Part shown: one piece after another, positions 10,496 to 22,882 of the stretch | Numbering within the stretch: position 1 is the first letter of the stretch | Layout: each line of letters starts with the position of its first letter | Source: Lyophyllum atratum | Taxonomy: Eukaryota; Basidiomycota; Agaricomycetes; Agaricales; Lyophyllaceae | Reading direction: 5' to 3' | Assembly: GCA_014905825.1 (NCBI GenBank) | Contig: JACGCN010000009.1 | Span: forward strand, 744,001-808,000 | DNA: 64,000 nt | Position numbers and translations under genes: made by a program | Notes under the pieces: generated by a model | The model's input: the letters and a program-made list of their open reading frames with translations, nothing else | What the model was told of the DNA's origin: nothing | Databases searched by the model: none

Positions 10496-11945
10496 TCACG
10501 CGTGCCGCCTCTCAAGCCCCTTCCAGGGCTTTCTCAGCCCTTTCGCCTCGATAACATCTGCGGGCATGCAGTAAACAGGGTCCAGGTCAACCAAGCCCGG
10601 ATACCCCAACAGGGAGAGTCCTGAAATATAACGGTGAGAACAGCATCCGTGTAGGGTTCGAGGATTAGCGTACCTGCAACACCAAAAAGCGTATGGAAGA
10701 CATCCACCATGTCGCCTGGTCGATCTGATATCCCTCCACCTTCCGTATCCTATGGGACTTTGGATTAGTAAAGGACCTCCCCGAAGTAGCTAGGGTTGCT
10801 ATTGGGGTGAATGATGTAGCCTCACCTGCGCAGAGAGAATGAACCCGGTCAACTTCTCCGCGTCTATCCATGGTATTTTGTCCAGAATCGCCATCGCAGA
10901 GAGGACCCAGAAGCTATAACATACCTGATAAAGTATTATGAGACTGGGATCAATTGGAATAGAGCCCAAGGCGTACATCTTCCAACTTCTCTGGCCGCCC
11001 GTTCAGTCCTCCATTCGGGAGCTGACGTTCACAAAGCCACCAGCCCAATGTCTGTATGTCAACCTCATCGAGTCTGTCGAGAATGGCGAGCGCGGCTACA
11101 CAAACGAACACTAGGAGCATACAGAGCCGTATCAGATTGACAGAAGAGATCGAGCGTCGCGATGAACTTGCCTTGGCCCGCATGACTTTCTGCTCCTATA
11201 GAGCTCCCGAATCCCCCGTCAAAGTTCCGACACCTCACGATATAGTTCACCGTCTTCTCCTTGGGCTCCCCATCCAGCAGGTCCAACTTCCCTAGAAGCG
11301 AGAGCGCGCTTACTGCGCAATAGGTGAACCGCGTGTCGGTTTCGCCAAAGGAGTCCCCAGCAAAGACGCCCGACGGCTGGTGCAGGGACAGAATGACTGC
11401 AAATCGGGGAATCAGCCTACGGTGGGTACGATGACGACGGAGGGGGGTAGGGTACATTGGACAACACGAGGTATGTTCATGCGGTCAAGTGCATCATGCA
11501 TGACCAGGATTTGGATGGCGCTGAGTGTCGAGAGCATGTGTGCGTCATGGTCCGGGTGCGCGCCGAATGCACCTATGTCGGAATGTTAGTATCTCGTTGA
11601 CTTGTGTTGGACGATGGGGGGACGTAGGCAAGGTGGGTGAAGAGATCAAATGCGCAAACCTGCCTCGTCGTCCCAGCAGCTCATAACGAAGTCGATCGTC
11701 TCATCGCGATCAAAAGTTTCTTTGTGCCCCATTATCCATAGTGCTGTTAAACCCCAGTATACGGCGTTCAGCCGTAAGTGTGCTGTCAAATGGTATGCGA
11801 GATCATCCTTATTCTGTTAAGAGGGTTAGTATCGCGACTTTGGGTTAAGCTTTGAAGAAATTTGACATACTTCTCCGAGCGATTTTATATACTGAACATG
11901 AAGATGGATCGCGAGTGGTAGCTCGGAGGAAGAGGGTGAGGACAT
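10496..11945 (-). CDS. BET2: Geranylgeranyl transferase type II (Rab GGTase) beta subunit
   Basis: Eight exons (minus): 11945-11871, 11813-11660, 11572-11456, 11396-11172, 11110-10977, 10924-10826, 10749-10674, 10620-10496; 334 aa, normal for the family. With the alpha subunit and Rab escort protein it attaches geranylgeranyl groups to Rab C-terminal cysteines. Prenyltransferase repeats are clear: [74 protein letters not shown] and [20 protein letters not shown]. The D and C of LEDVCYSFW and the H of DVFHTLFG are the expected zinc ligands. The fourth intron (11111-11171) uses a GC donor (AG|GCAAGT) and an AG acceptor; GT alternatives break the conserved [15 protein letters not shown] join. 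Confidence 0.95.
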
Positions 11946-12281
11946 AGTGGTTGTGAGATTAGACTCAGAGTAAAAGGTCCTCCTCAACATATACGGTCAC
12001 ATGACAAGCATTTATCTCCAGTCAGAGTCAGAAAGTTGAAGTTGAACCCGACCTCTTGATCTCAGAGCCTATGGATGCTGAAAGAACCTACTGAGGCAGT
12101 GCAAAATGTATGTGACTGACTGTGTTTATGCATTATCGATAGGAGGTATGATACATAATGTGATGCGGTGGACCGAGGTTTCCAAATTGCGGTGGGCGGT
12201 ATGGTATAACGATAGTAACAAGAAAATCATATGGATACAGTGGGTAGAAGCTCCGAAAGAGGAAGTGGGTGTAGTTAGAAG

Positions 12282-13098
12282 CTAGTTCATGACCCACAGC
12301 CTTACCGCTGGGGCCCCACCGACATCTGGATGGAGCAAGACAGCCGAAAGCCAAGCTTGGAGCCGACGACGGCGACGGTCCAGGAAGGCAGGTCGGTAAC
12401 GCGAAAGAGGTGTCTTCGGAGGAAGAACTGGGATGAAATGTCGTTGATGGGCCTGCGAAGAATTACTGATTTAATAAGGGGGAGACTTTCGATGTTCGCG
12501 ACACGAACCGGGAGAGTGTGTCGCAATGCAGACTCCAGTACAGCAAAGTCTCTGTACCGCTTATGAGCATGTATGACAGTTCCCTACGCGAAGTGCTCTG
12601 AGACAAGAACGAGCTGCTGTCAACTCTCGAAGCTTACCTCTTTGGTTTGGATGGTGCAATCGTACACTGCACCCAGAGAGGAACTTGAGATCAGCATTTA
12701 ACTTCTATACAAGGGATAAGTACACACCAATATAAGCTCCTTCTGGCTTGTCACCAACGTTCGTCCAGCCACTAATACTGACATCCCGGGCAAAGGCTAA
12801 GGCCTCACCAGTTTTGTCGTCCATCCAGATGTCCTTGGAGAAAATAGATGGTGGGCCCTGGAACGACGTCGGCATACTTGGCATTGGCCGTGACTCGTAG
12901 TCATTGTCCTAGAATCCACAAAAATCAGAGGACGAGTAGATGCCTGAGGTTCCAAAGGGGACCAACGTATGCGAGTTCGTCGTAGAGTCTAGATTCCTCT
13001 TCAATGTCGATCTTGTCCGGGATTATCTCGAGGAGATTCTTCGAGTTGGCAAAGGGATGTTCAGGGACTGAGGAGGAGGATGCTTGTGGGCTGGCCAT
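12282..13098 (-). CDS. PX-domain protein, Ypt35-like
   Basis: Five exons (minus): 13098-12967, 12908-12728, 12666-12638, 12583-12509, 12452-12282; 195 aa. Residues ~85-190 form a phox-homology domain: VSISGWTNVGDK, VYDCTIQTKEGT, the HKRYRDFAVLESAL signature with the phosphoinositide-contacting RYRDF, LPPKTPLSRYRPAFLDRR, and LQAWLSAVLLHPDVGGAPAV. PX domains bind PI3P on endosomes. A protein of this size with little outside the PX domain resembles yeast Ypt35. Exon 3 is only 29 nt. Confidence 0.9.
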
Positions 13099-13533
13099 TG
13101 TCAGTAAATGGCAGGGAGTCCATGGATCACCGGGATGATCACACCACATTCATTTTCCGAGTGATCGGCATGAAATTGAGAGGCTTCCGATTCAAATAAT
13201 GATAAATAATCCTCATTCCTCTCGAATTGTCGGCGACCACTTTAACGCCAACACTATTTGTTTCTTGAGCCCTTGATGGCGTGGAATACACCTGAAGAAC
13301 CATACTACCGTCGACAATATAGTCTGTGACTTTGGGACTCTACAGGAGTCTGCATCATGCAGAACACCCATTCATGACAGATGAATTCAATAGTTCGTAT
13401 TACAATTTGGCAGTGACCATCGCCGCATCGAACATTGCCGTCCAACCGGTGAATTATCAACGCCAAGGCCGCCTAAATGCCTCCGTGAAACCCAACAGCC
13501 CCCATTCACTTTTCCGCGGATGAAAATAGAACA
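13099..13533. other. Intergenic space: PX promoter and HyuB-like 3' flank
   Basis: 435 bp holding the upstream region of the PX gene and the downstream flank of the hydantoinase-B gene, both on the minus strand. No coding signal was seen. Confidence 0.5.
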
Positions 13534-15875
13534 TCAAAAACCAGCCTGCGCAGCAGCCCGCTCCGCAATGGAGCCACGGGGTTCCCAAGCCTTAACATGG
13601 TCAGCGACGCCCTTCTTCCCATGCCTCGCGTCCTCGTCCACGCCCCACGCCCCCCCACCAGGCGTCTCGATGACCAATTTATCTCCCTTTCCCATCCACA
13701 CCGTCGCTTTCCCACCGATGTTAATTTCACGCGTGGTGTTACTGCCTTGATCATCAACAAGATCTCCGTCGTCCGTACGCAGCTGCTTCACCCAGGTGTT
13801 ACGTCCCAGGGCACCCGGGCCACCGCCTTCCATCCCATATGGCTGTCGCGTGCGTCGCTGGAGTGTGGCCCAATGGTCAGCGGTGGGAAACTCGGAAACG
13901 TGGGTGTCCCGAAAATCGCGTGGGAGGGGGGAGGAAGGATTTAGCGTACCTCGGAGAGAATGGACACCTGCATGGGTTCGAGGAACTCGATGTCACGGAT
14001 GACGCCTTCGCCGCCGTGCCATTTTCCCAACCCAGCTGAACCGTGGCGCAGGCCGAACTGGTGGAGCATGACGGGGTATCGGCGCTCCAGGATTTCAACA
14101 TCACCGATGCGGGTATTCGTGATGTGAGTGTGTACGCCGTCAGTGCCGTGCCAAGTGGGTCCTGCGCCTGAGCCTCCTGCGATTGTCTGTGGGGCAAAGT
14201 AATTTAAGCGAAAAAAAAACAAGGATCACCAAGGAGAGGGAGTATATACCTCATAGTAGCCCCACCCGGCAATACTCTGTCCATCCTTGTCTTTCCCACC
14301 TGTCCCAAATGTCAAATTGCTGTTGTACGTTAAATTAGCAGATGGAAACATGAAATTGGGAGGGGATCCTTGCTTTGTGCACCCTTGGCTGGCAGCAGCG
14401 GCGTGGAAAGCCTTGAGGACAACATCTACGATTCGCTGCGATGTCAGCACATTCCCCCCACATACGGCTGCAGCGCGCGATGGTGACAGCAGAGATTTAG
14501 GTGGGATCTTGACTGAGGGTCATGGTAAATGATATGCCGTAGATATTCCTGATTCTTGGCTTACTTTCTAAGGGAACGAGACACCCAGCGTTCAGCGGTA
14601 TGTCAAGATCAAGCATTGCCCGCATGCAATAGATAACCGCCGAGTGGACGACCGAAATTGGCGAGTTCAGATTTCCGCGGACTTCGCAGCCTGTACCAGC
14701 GAAGTCAAAGACTGCTGAGCCTTCTTTCTCGTTAATTTCGACTTTCAGACTGATCTATCGAAGTGGAGCAATTGGTACAGTGGACGGGCCGCGGGAGAAG
14801 TTCAACACATACGGGAGATCCGTCATCCAGATAATCGACAGCGCTGAGGATATTGGAGCCGGCGCGCTTGACCACATCGCGGAGGAGGTTTCGGACTGAC
14901 ATTTCGGCGTTGGAACGAATATGGTACATGTACTCTTGTACTGTTTGAAGACCGTAATCCTCGACGACTGGATTATCATCACGATTAACATTACCCGAGT
15001 AAGGATCTGTTAAATGGCGTACATACTTGCATGAATGAGTTGAATTCCCTTGTGATTCGCCGCGATTTGCTAAAGGAAGAAGCATGTGCACTCAAGTAAG
15101 GTTCAGTACTGTTGATAGTAACATACCGCTTTCAGATCGCTCTCAACGTCGCGAATGTTCCTGCAACCTGAACTGCCTGGATACTGGCTTGGTTTCTCCA
15201 CCATGTACTCCACAAGGCCTTTTCGGTCGAAGACACCCCCATCGACAATCTTGAAGCTCTCAATTTCAGCACCTTCTTCGAAAATATTGACGGATGTTGG
15301 GGGCATGGAACCAGGTAAGATACCACCAATATCTGCATGGTGGCCGCGCGATGCGGTGAAAAATATGATCTCCTTAGAGTTAGAGTCGAATACTGGCGTG
15401 ATTACCGTGATATCCGGAAGATGCCTGCGCTTTCGCTCAGTGCTTGGATCTCATGGAAGACACCTCAAACTCACGAGCCTCCGGCATGGGGTGAATTCGT
15501 CATTAACACATCGCCCTCCTTCAAACTCTTTCCATGCAGTTTCATTTGATACTTTACAGCGCTTTTTACATGAATTTCATTCAACCAATCAGTGGGTGTG
15601 AGTCCGAAGGCACAAAATGAGACTTACAAGCTCATCGACCCCAGATGAATCGGGATGAACGGAGCGTTGGCTACCAAGTCCCCATCGGGAGCGAACAAGG
15701 CGCATGAGAAGTCAAGGCGCTCCTTTATGTTCGTGCTGATCGAGGTCTGCTGCAAGGAGCGTCCCATCGCCTCGGCGACGCTCATGAAGCGATTCGCGAA
15801 CAGAGTGAGCAGGATCGGATCGGGGCCATTGCTGGGAGTTTTCGAGGGCGTAGAGGGGGTAGTGGCACTGGGCAT
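13534..15875 (-). CDS. Stand-alone hydantoinase B / 5-oxoprolinase C-terminal-type protein
   Basis: Nine exons (minus): 15875-15628, 15561-15475, 15424-15127, 15069-15027, 14967-14813, 14754-14565, 14512-14250, 14186-13950, 13857-13534; 614 aa. The whole protein is the HyuB domain: [80 protein letters not shown] and [18 protein letters not shown]. Fungal 5-oxoprolinases usually carry HyuA and HyuB in one ~1,250-aa chain that opens L-5-oxoproline with ATP. Here the HyuA half is absent: upstream DNA to the UBR7 start has no HyuA coding. The first residues ([16 protein letters not shown]) resemble the inter-domain linker of full enzymes, hinting at a 5'-truncated paralogue that stayed open. It needs a HyuA partner elsewhere, or has another role. 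Confidence 0.88.
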
Positions 15876-16293
15876 AGTAGTATAGCAACTAGAGAGCTTC
15901 TTTATTGACGCGATATTTCTTCAAAATCAAGCTGTAATCGTGAATCTGGTGTACTTATGCACGACAGATCAAGTTCCGTTCGTATTCCGGCGTTGATTTG
16001 AGCTGGGTGTCCAGATTCTGGCTCCCCGAGAGCTTTCCTAAAGTTCTTGAAACCCAATGTTCTCGTATATTTCGCACAGCTGGGCTTGGAGGATATGCAC
16101 AGCCAGGAGTGAAGTCACTGGAGATGGAGGTTCGGAGCAAAGGTCAATATATTGCTAAGCGAGGACCCGGGCCGGGAGCCGGGAACATCGTTGGTCGGAA
16201 CTCTTGAATGCAAACTTGAGTCAACAAGTCGCGTTCCCCTACCACCCTCACACTCGACCTTCGAACGCAGACCGTGGTAGCTAACGGTTAAGC
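15876..16293. promoter_or_regulatory. Divergent promoter region, HyuB-like gene and UBR7
   Basis: 418 bp between the start codons of two divergent genes. No HyuA-type coding sequence is present, which supports the HyuB gene beginning at 15875. Confidence 0.4.
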
Positions 16294-17973
16294 ATGGCCG
16301 AAACACTCATGGACTATCTGGCTTCCCAGGAGCAGCTGCTTCAAGAAGCTGCCCTGGCGTTACCTCACGAATTTTCAAAATGCACTTACCCACTGGGATA
16401 CATCAGGTGTGCAGTCTGCTAATAACACAAACCTAATCGCTAACAATGATTCTACGGAAGGCAAGCCGTATACCTGTGCCTTGCTTGTCCAGAAGCGCGG
16501 GGTCTCTGCTCAGCATGCTCAGTCGCGTGCCACACAGACCATGATCAGATCGAACTGTACGTGTATCGTCTCTAACCGATTCCCGAGTCTTTTCCGAACG
16601 ACTCTTCTCCTAGATTTCCAAAGCGAAAGTTTCGCTGTGACTGCCCGACTACCTCTATTGCTCATGCTTGCACCCTGCACAAGAGCCTGGAAGAAGAGAA
16701 CGCTTCCAACGGCTACGGCCAGAACTTCAGGTCACAATTTTGTCGGTGCGGACGGCCCTACGATGCGAAGACCGAAAGGGAGACAATGTTACAATGTCTA
16801 GCATGCGAAGTCCGTTCGGGTCAATTCTAACCATTCGCCCACTGATCCAATCGTGTCCCCAGGATTGGTTCCACGAGTCATGTTGCAATCTCCGGGAACG
16901 GCCACCTTCAAGAGAGGCTTCTCTCGAACTACATCCGGAAGAAGCGGCCCTAGCCGAAGAAGGAGCTGACGACATTGCCTTATCAGAGGGATCTACAGGC
17001 CTCCCACCCGGCCTCATTCCTGGCTCTGAATACGAATCCTTCATTTGCGGATCCTGCGTGTCTAAGAATACAACGCTGATGCGATGGGCAGGTACTCCTG
17101 GTATAACTATGGTCGTCCGAGATAGCCCTACCGAGCCTTGGAGGTGTTTAGTTGACCCTTTGCCAATGACGGAGGATCGCAGCGAACATGTTGATATCGA
17201 GAATATAGATTACGACGAAAGAAAAACCGCTGGTAACAAGCGCCCACTCTCGCCTTCGGCCACGGATGTTCCGGAAGCAAAGCGACTTCGGCCAACATCT
17301 CCAACCCCTATACCGCCACCTGCGGTGCCAGTGTGCCTCGCTCCCCCTCCAAATTCCACCGCGCAAAAGATCTTTGCGCAACGTGATGCTCCTGAAGAAT
17401 TATCTCTCGGTACAGGCGATCTATTCTTATCAGAAGACTTCCGAGATCGGTGGTGCCGCTGTGCTTCTGTGGGTTAACCCGCTTCCTCCCTTCTTTCAGC
17501 ATGAAAATCTTATATTGCACCCACTCGTCAGTGTCTACCGCCCCTCGAAGCGAACAGATACTTACTCGAAGAAGAGGAGACCTATGAGCCTCCTGAAGAC
17601 CCTGACTCAGGTGTGTACAAGGATTCATCTTACTTATCCTTGGACTCCGATTTCCCCGCACTCGTCCTGTTCTGGTCAATTCAACGGAACTGATTGTCGT
17701 TTAGGTCTTTCTCTGGAAGAACTCGGTATGCGTGCTCTGGAGCGGCTTCCACGTGATAGGGCGATCGACGGAATTCGTGCGTTCAACGGGATGAGGTCTG
17801 ACCGCTATACTGAGCGTATTGGAGCGGCTACTTACTCATCTTTCTTTGTCAGGGATGACCTCGTCAAGTATCTCCGACCCTTCGCACAGGAAGGCAAGGT
17901 GGTCAATGAGACCGATGTCAGGGAGTTCTTCGCGTCGCTGACGGAGGCTGCGAAGAAGAAAGCTCGTAGATAA
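16294..17973 (+). CDS. UBR7: UBR7-type UBR-box/PHD protein (putative E3 ubiquitin ligase)
   Basis: Seven exons: 16294-16406, 16461-16556, 16614-16809, 16863-17468, 17532-17610, 17705-17795, 17853-17973; 433 aa. The UBR box runs from about residue 30 to 100 with its Cys/His pattern (CTYPLGYIRQ, CLACPEARGLCSACSVACH, KRKFRCDCP). A PHD-like finger follows (FCRCGRPYD, MLQCLACEDWFHESC, FICGSC). After a proline-rich linker the conserved C-terminal segment contains DRWCRCASCLPPL, EEEETYEPPEDPDS and LSLEELGMRALERLPRDRAI. UBR7 proteins bind N-degron-like or histone substrates and have been linked to H2B ubiquitylation in animals; the fungal role is inferred. Confidence 0.93.
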
Positions 17974-18047
17974 GATCCACTTTGTTTTTCATCTTGCTGT
18001 CATATGCTTTCACTTGCTCTTTTTACTTCGGCTTGGAATGACAGAAG

Positions 18048-18960
18048 ATGCGACGACGCTGTACTGCCGGACGGTTATTCTATTCCGTTTCCCCAAGCAC
18101 CACTTCAATGTACCCATGGCTCGACCTGGCTCAACACTTTAAACTGGCGAGATTCTCAGGGTTGTCGGGTCACGAATCACCGAACAGAAGCCACGAAAGT
18201 GCTGGTTCTCGCATCATTGGCGCACAATCTAAATCTACCAACGCGATTTACGTCCTCTTTGTAGCAGGTGACTGTGTATGAACGGACTACAGATCATGTT
18301 CAAACCTTCTGTTCGTGAATTGAGTTCGCTTTGGCACTGGGCTTCGAGATTTCTCAGAATTGATGCGTTTTCACGGACATGACATCCATCAAAACTTGCC
18401 AATGTTACAGATATCCCAGCGCCAGAACAGAAACTCGGCTCGCAGCAGATAGACCATCTGGTCCGGCACCACCTGTTTCTGTTCGATACCGATGGCCGAT
18501 ATCACTCTTCCGTGATCACCTGGAGTCTTAGTTCCACGTTCTCTGGCCCCCGCCGGGTTGGTGACATGGGGATATTTCATTGAGTCTCGGCATCAGTTCG
18601 TCATCCCTGAGAAAGCAGAACAACTCCTTCTGCGGTGTTCTGCCAAATATGGCTCATGATGTCTGGCGCGGGAGTTTAACGCGTGCTATCATGCTATCAA
18701 TGCCTATCAAAGAGGTTCGCTTATGGTCGCGTGGGCGTCAATTTTCAGGATGTTTCACGACATGACCGACTCGCCATGCTTGAGCGAGGTAGCCGCGATG
18801 GTTTTCACTAGAGAATACCCCGGCACGGCGAAACTTCTTGACAGCCAACTTCGGCGAAGCAGAGTTGGCGCCTGTTGGCGCGGTTGGCTTGAAATATTCG
18901 AATACCGCGAACTTTCAACTTTGCCGTACCCATGTGGGCTGGGATGTGCGGGGATATGAA
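18048..18960 (+). pseudogene. Decayed coding region of unknown origin
   Basis: Several plus-strand stretches have coding-like composition but cannot be joined into one frame. One runs ~18405-18580 (EQKLGSQQIDHLVRHHLFLF, then FDTDGRYHSSVITW). Another, ~18580-18840, reads RHQFVIPEKAEQLLL and AYQRGSLMVAWASIF but is broken by a TGA and a frameshift. No family is recognised. It could be a relic gene or chance frames. Confidence 0.3.
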
Positions 18961-19242
18961 GCTTCGGGCGACGGGAAGGACTTGAGTCTGATGGATTCTT
19001 TGTTATTCCCTAAAATACAACAGGTGCAGCTCCGTACTGAATTCTAATGTACATCCGTCGCTTTTGGTCGTGCAATACGTTACTGATAGATATCGAAGAT
19101 AGCTGGAAGGTTCGGGGGAGATGGCAGGGTATCATGGATGCTCGGAACATGGGCCGATAATCTAGAATTTGAAATCTAACGAACATGATCAGAAGACGAG
19201 CGAAAGAGCGGGGCGGGGGGCACATGTCCTCACCATTTCGGT

Positions 19243-21085
19243 CTATAGCATGGCTTGTAGGAATTCGACTTCTGGGATCGCGGTTCCAGTGTGGACGGGT
19301 AACGCCGCTAGATAATCTTTCCAGCCAGCATCAGTCACGATCGGGGCGGTGACGTATTTCTCGATGTTGAGTTGGGATAGATAGGTATCGAGGTGGGGCA
19401 ACATGGAAGAAACGGCAGCGTCCTCGCGGAGGCGTTGTTGCATCCTAGATAGTCCACCTTCCTCTGAGTACCAAGCAGGATCTTGGCGTATTACGGCGCA
19501 TTCATATACGTCGAGTATTGCTTGGGGTAGACCCGATTGCAACGCCGCGGAGTATGCGAGAGCGTGACCGATAGCTTCAACAACGGCTTGAGATTGCGGC
19601 AGGATCAAGGCATTAAAGGAATCGCTGCGATAATCGCCACCTATGCTTTTCAGGAGTGCCATGTTCTCTTCGAGAAGCGAAGACGCATGCAGGGCAAGCA
19701 AAGATTCCCCTGGATCGGGCATAGGCACTTGGTATCGTTGTTGCAGTAGTTCGGAGAATAGACGGATGCAAAGAGTCAAAACGTCCCCTTCTGCAATGAT
19801 AACGCCTTTGCCGTCGTTCTGAAAGTTATCCGATGAGCACAAGTTCAATCCGACTTAGGCAACAGACTGACCTCGATCCGCGCCATGTAGTTATGCTCGA
19901 ATGTCCCCTGAGCTCCGCATCGCTCTGCGACCTCAGGTACACAGCGTTGGAAATGCCGGCAGACGGTGGTTTTCACGATGACAGACATGGCATGTCTCAC
20001 ACGATGGTCGGTCTTCCTATCCATCGCCTGTCGGATGACGAGGGGGAACCAATTCCCCATCACCATCCCCACTGCCGTGGCGTGCACGACAGGCCACTGC
20101 TGCGTCCGAAAAGTCAGGATCGGGACGGGTTCAGAACGTTTGCCTAGTAAACAGCGATGCATCGAATAGCGGCCGCCGATGTAAGCGACAGCCTTGATTG
20201 CCGATATCCACGGAGCAGGGACGGCCAAGGTCCCCAACTGGATACGCCATATTTCGTCCCACCAGGCTTCGAGTGACTGCGAAGGGATTGAATAATCAAG
20301 GATGTCCGATGCGACAAGGGCAGTTGGTGGAAGGTAGACGTGATCAAAGCTGGTGATGGAGAAGTCGAGAGGGCCAGTCCCACTGCGAGGTGGAAGGCGA
20401 ACGGAGTGGACTCCACGATACATTTCGCGCTCGTTGCAAATTGGCGTCACGAAGAAGCGCGATCCATAGTCCTTTCCGTCAACGATTAGCTTAGCCATGA
20501 CCAAGGCCACTTTGGGGATGCCGAAGGATGGCGTAGAGGCGGGCATGAACCTAAAGTAATGACATAAGTAACCGGGGAAATTGATATTAATGAATAACCC
20601 ACTTGGCTGCTTCCTCCCGAGGGGTGTTGAGAATGTATCCATCGGCAGTCTTTGTAGCAGTGGTCTCGATGTTGAAAGCGTCAAGTCCGTGCCCCCGTTC
20701 GGTGAGAAGATATATGCCGACAGTATCAAAACGGAGAAGTCGGTCAACTAATGGCTTGAAATCTGGACGTTTCTTCAGATGCCGAGATAGGGTGCCAATC
20801 GTCAGTCCGACATGTGCAGCGAGGATGGTGAACATGGCGACGTCCATTGAGCAGATGGGGTCCGTCATCATGGACCAGAACTTAGGAGAGCAAAATTGAA
20901 CGTCCGAGGACGTTAATCCTACGCGTAAAGGGTAAGTAATCATCATACCATAGTCATGGAAGTCACCAACGGTATGTCTGCATGAGGAGCCTTGCTCGTT
21001 GATACGATATGGAGACTCGCTCATCGGGTGAGAGGAGTTCCACTTTAGTTTGAAAGAGCGGGTGTAGGTAGAGTTCGTTGGCCAT
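19243..21085 (-). CDS. Acyl-CoA oxidase-like protein
   Basis: Four exons (minus): 21085-20971, 20918-20603, 20550-19872, 19818-19243; 561 aa. FAD-dependent acyl-CoA oxidases carry out the first step of peroxisomal beta-oxidation, giving trans-2-enoyl-CoA and H2O2. Seen: SSDVQFCSPKFWSMMTDPIC, the substrate/FAD segment LLTERGHGLDAFNIETTAT, DGYILNTPREEAAKFMP, FFVTPICNEREMYRGVHSV, GPLDFSITSFDHVYLP, and a C-terminal helical domain. It is shorter than typical enzymes (650-750 aa) and ends in QAML, which is not a peroxisomal PTS1 tripeptide. It may use another import route, work outside peroxisomes, or be a specialised paralogue. It neighbours an MFS transporter and an FAD monooxygenase. Confidence 0.88.
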
Positions 21086-22882
21086 AGTTGGGCGGATGGT
21101 TTCTGAGAATCTGCCTTGTCCCCTGAGCTTTTATGAAGGCACGGAAGGTCCGATTCGGGAAAATTATCAGGATCCCATTATCTGGTATGCCCCGCTGAGA
21201 ACCAATGGATCATACAGGATTGGATTCCCAGAACGGTTGGGAAATGTGCAAACGCGCGCTTCATGACAAGCGTGATTTAGAGGTCTCAACACGCCACAAG
21301 GAATGGAATTCTGCCGACGGCGACATTGATGTACAGGATCGGCAAGTGTCCAGCGTAAGGTGGGCCCCAGCAGAGAACATACACTTGATCTGAAGATTGC
21401 ATGTTGTGTAATTGGTATATGCCGTAAGAAGCTTGTGTACACATATTTCAGTCTTCGCGCCTGGAAAGGTTCTTGACTTCACGGTAGATTTTGACTGGGT
21501 GGGAAGACTGGTGGTGGATAAAATAAGCTTCCCCCGTAAACATAAGCGCACCTGGCAAACGCCAAGAGTAAGATACCGGAACCCACTCTAGCCGTTCCAT
21601 TCGGGGCACAAATTGAGCGAATTCGAAGCACAACGGTACCCGTCTGGTGTCATCTAGGTCCATGTTATTCGTGGTACTCTGCTTTTCAGCTAAAGATCAG
21701 ATTTATAACATGAGAAGCAGTTTTGTTAACGTACCTCAATTCAATTTTCGCGGAGAATCGTAGACTAACAGTGATGCAGCAATTTTCATCGTTCGACCAA
21801 TGAGTGTGAAGGGTTGGTAAGAAAGAGTGAGAGAGAGTTCGGTGGGTGACCGGGCCGGATCGACTGTTGCTGACGTAATGACCTTTGTGGCAATGTCCGA
21901 AACGGTCCACCACCTCACTGACGTCCAACATTGATCTTCATCCATCTTTCTCCTTCGAGCGCGAATAGCAATGGCATGACACCCTCTCTTTCTCGATTCC
22001 CATGGCCTACTCTCACACATGACAGACCGTACGCCCGCCTGTTCCGTCAACATCTGATTGGAAAATCCTTTCGAGGTCACTCCCGCACCCTAGGGCGCCG
22101 GTGAATTTCGTCTTGAGCCGACTTGAAGGGCTGCCCCACATGCTGGGATTCCGAAAGCCGGATACGCGCACTGCGGGCATCGTCAATGGCCATGTTGATC
22201 ATGTACATCGGCTCAGATCACATGCCCAGACTGATCCTACCTGGGTTCTGATCTCGCGACAAAGTCTCTTTCCGACGAAATCCCCCCAAAGCGCATTCTG
22301 ATTTACTACTATAGGTTCCGCACTACTGCCGCTTCCTTCCATATCCTTAAGCTATCTTCACAAGGTCGTATCAATGTTCCCCCTCAACAAGGAACGTTAT
22401 CGTAGGAGATTGAAACACCTCTCGAGTACTGGAAATCATGATGATACCTTGGACATCTGGCCATAAGGCCGATTGGAGCTAACCCGTGTCGTCTAAACCA
22501 CGATATCCACACGTTGACATGCCATTGGAGCACTTGGCGGATTTTTAGGATCCCGATCGAGGTAACGCTACAAGTATGCGGCGTGAGATCGGTTTCTCAG
22601 TCTTGTGGATTGTGGGCGTAGCGGGCAGAAGACTGACGCTGTTCACCCAGGGTGGCACCTGGTGGAAGAGCTGCCGCCCATCGGCACCTTGAGGTGGGGG
22701 AGTGGGATTTAGATATACGCCTGATGGACTTTGTAGCCGGTCTTTCTATAGGACAGAAGCTGTTAGCCGGTCACCCGCTTAACCTTGTCTCGACATGGGA
22801 ACTTCTTTGTGAGAGATTGCAGCATCACGCTTCATCTGTACTTCTGACATGCGTGCAAGTGCAGGACGCTCATCTTCCTCCC
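21086..22882. other. Intergenic region between acyl-CoA oxidase and MFS genes
   Basis: 1.8 kb without a supported gene. A 71-codon minus-strand frame (21663-21448) starts with ATG and has ordinary composition but no known motif and no obvious continuation. It is left uncalled. Confidence 0.4.

Noticed and set aside
21448..22080. Overlapping minus-strand frames between acyl-CoA oxidase and MFS genes
   Set aside because: They overlap in different phases and have no conserved features. One 71-codon ATG frame is noted but unsupported.
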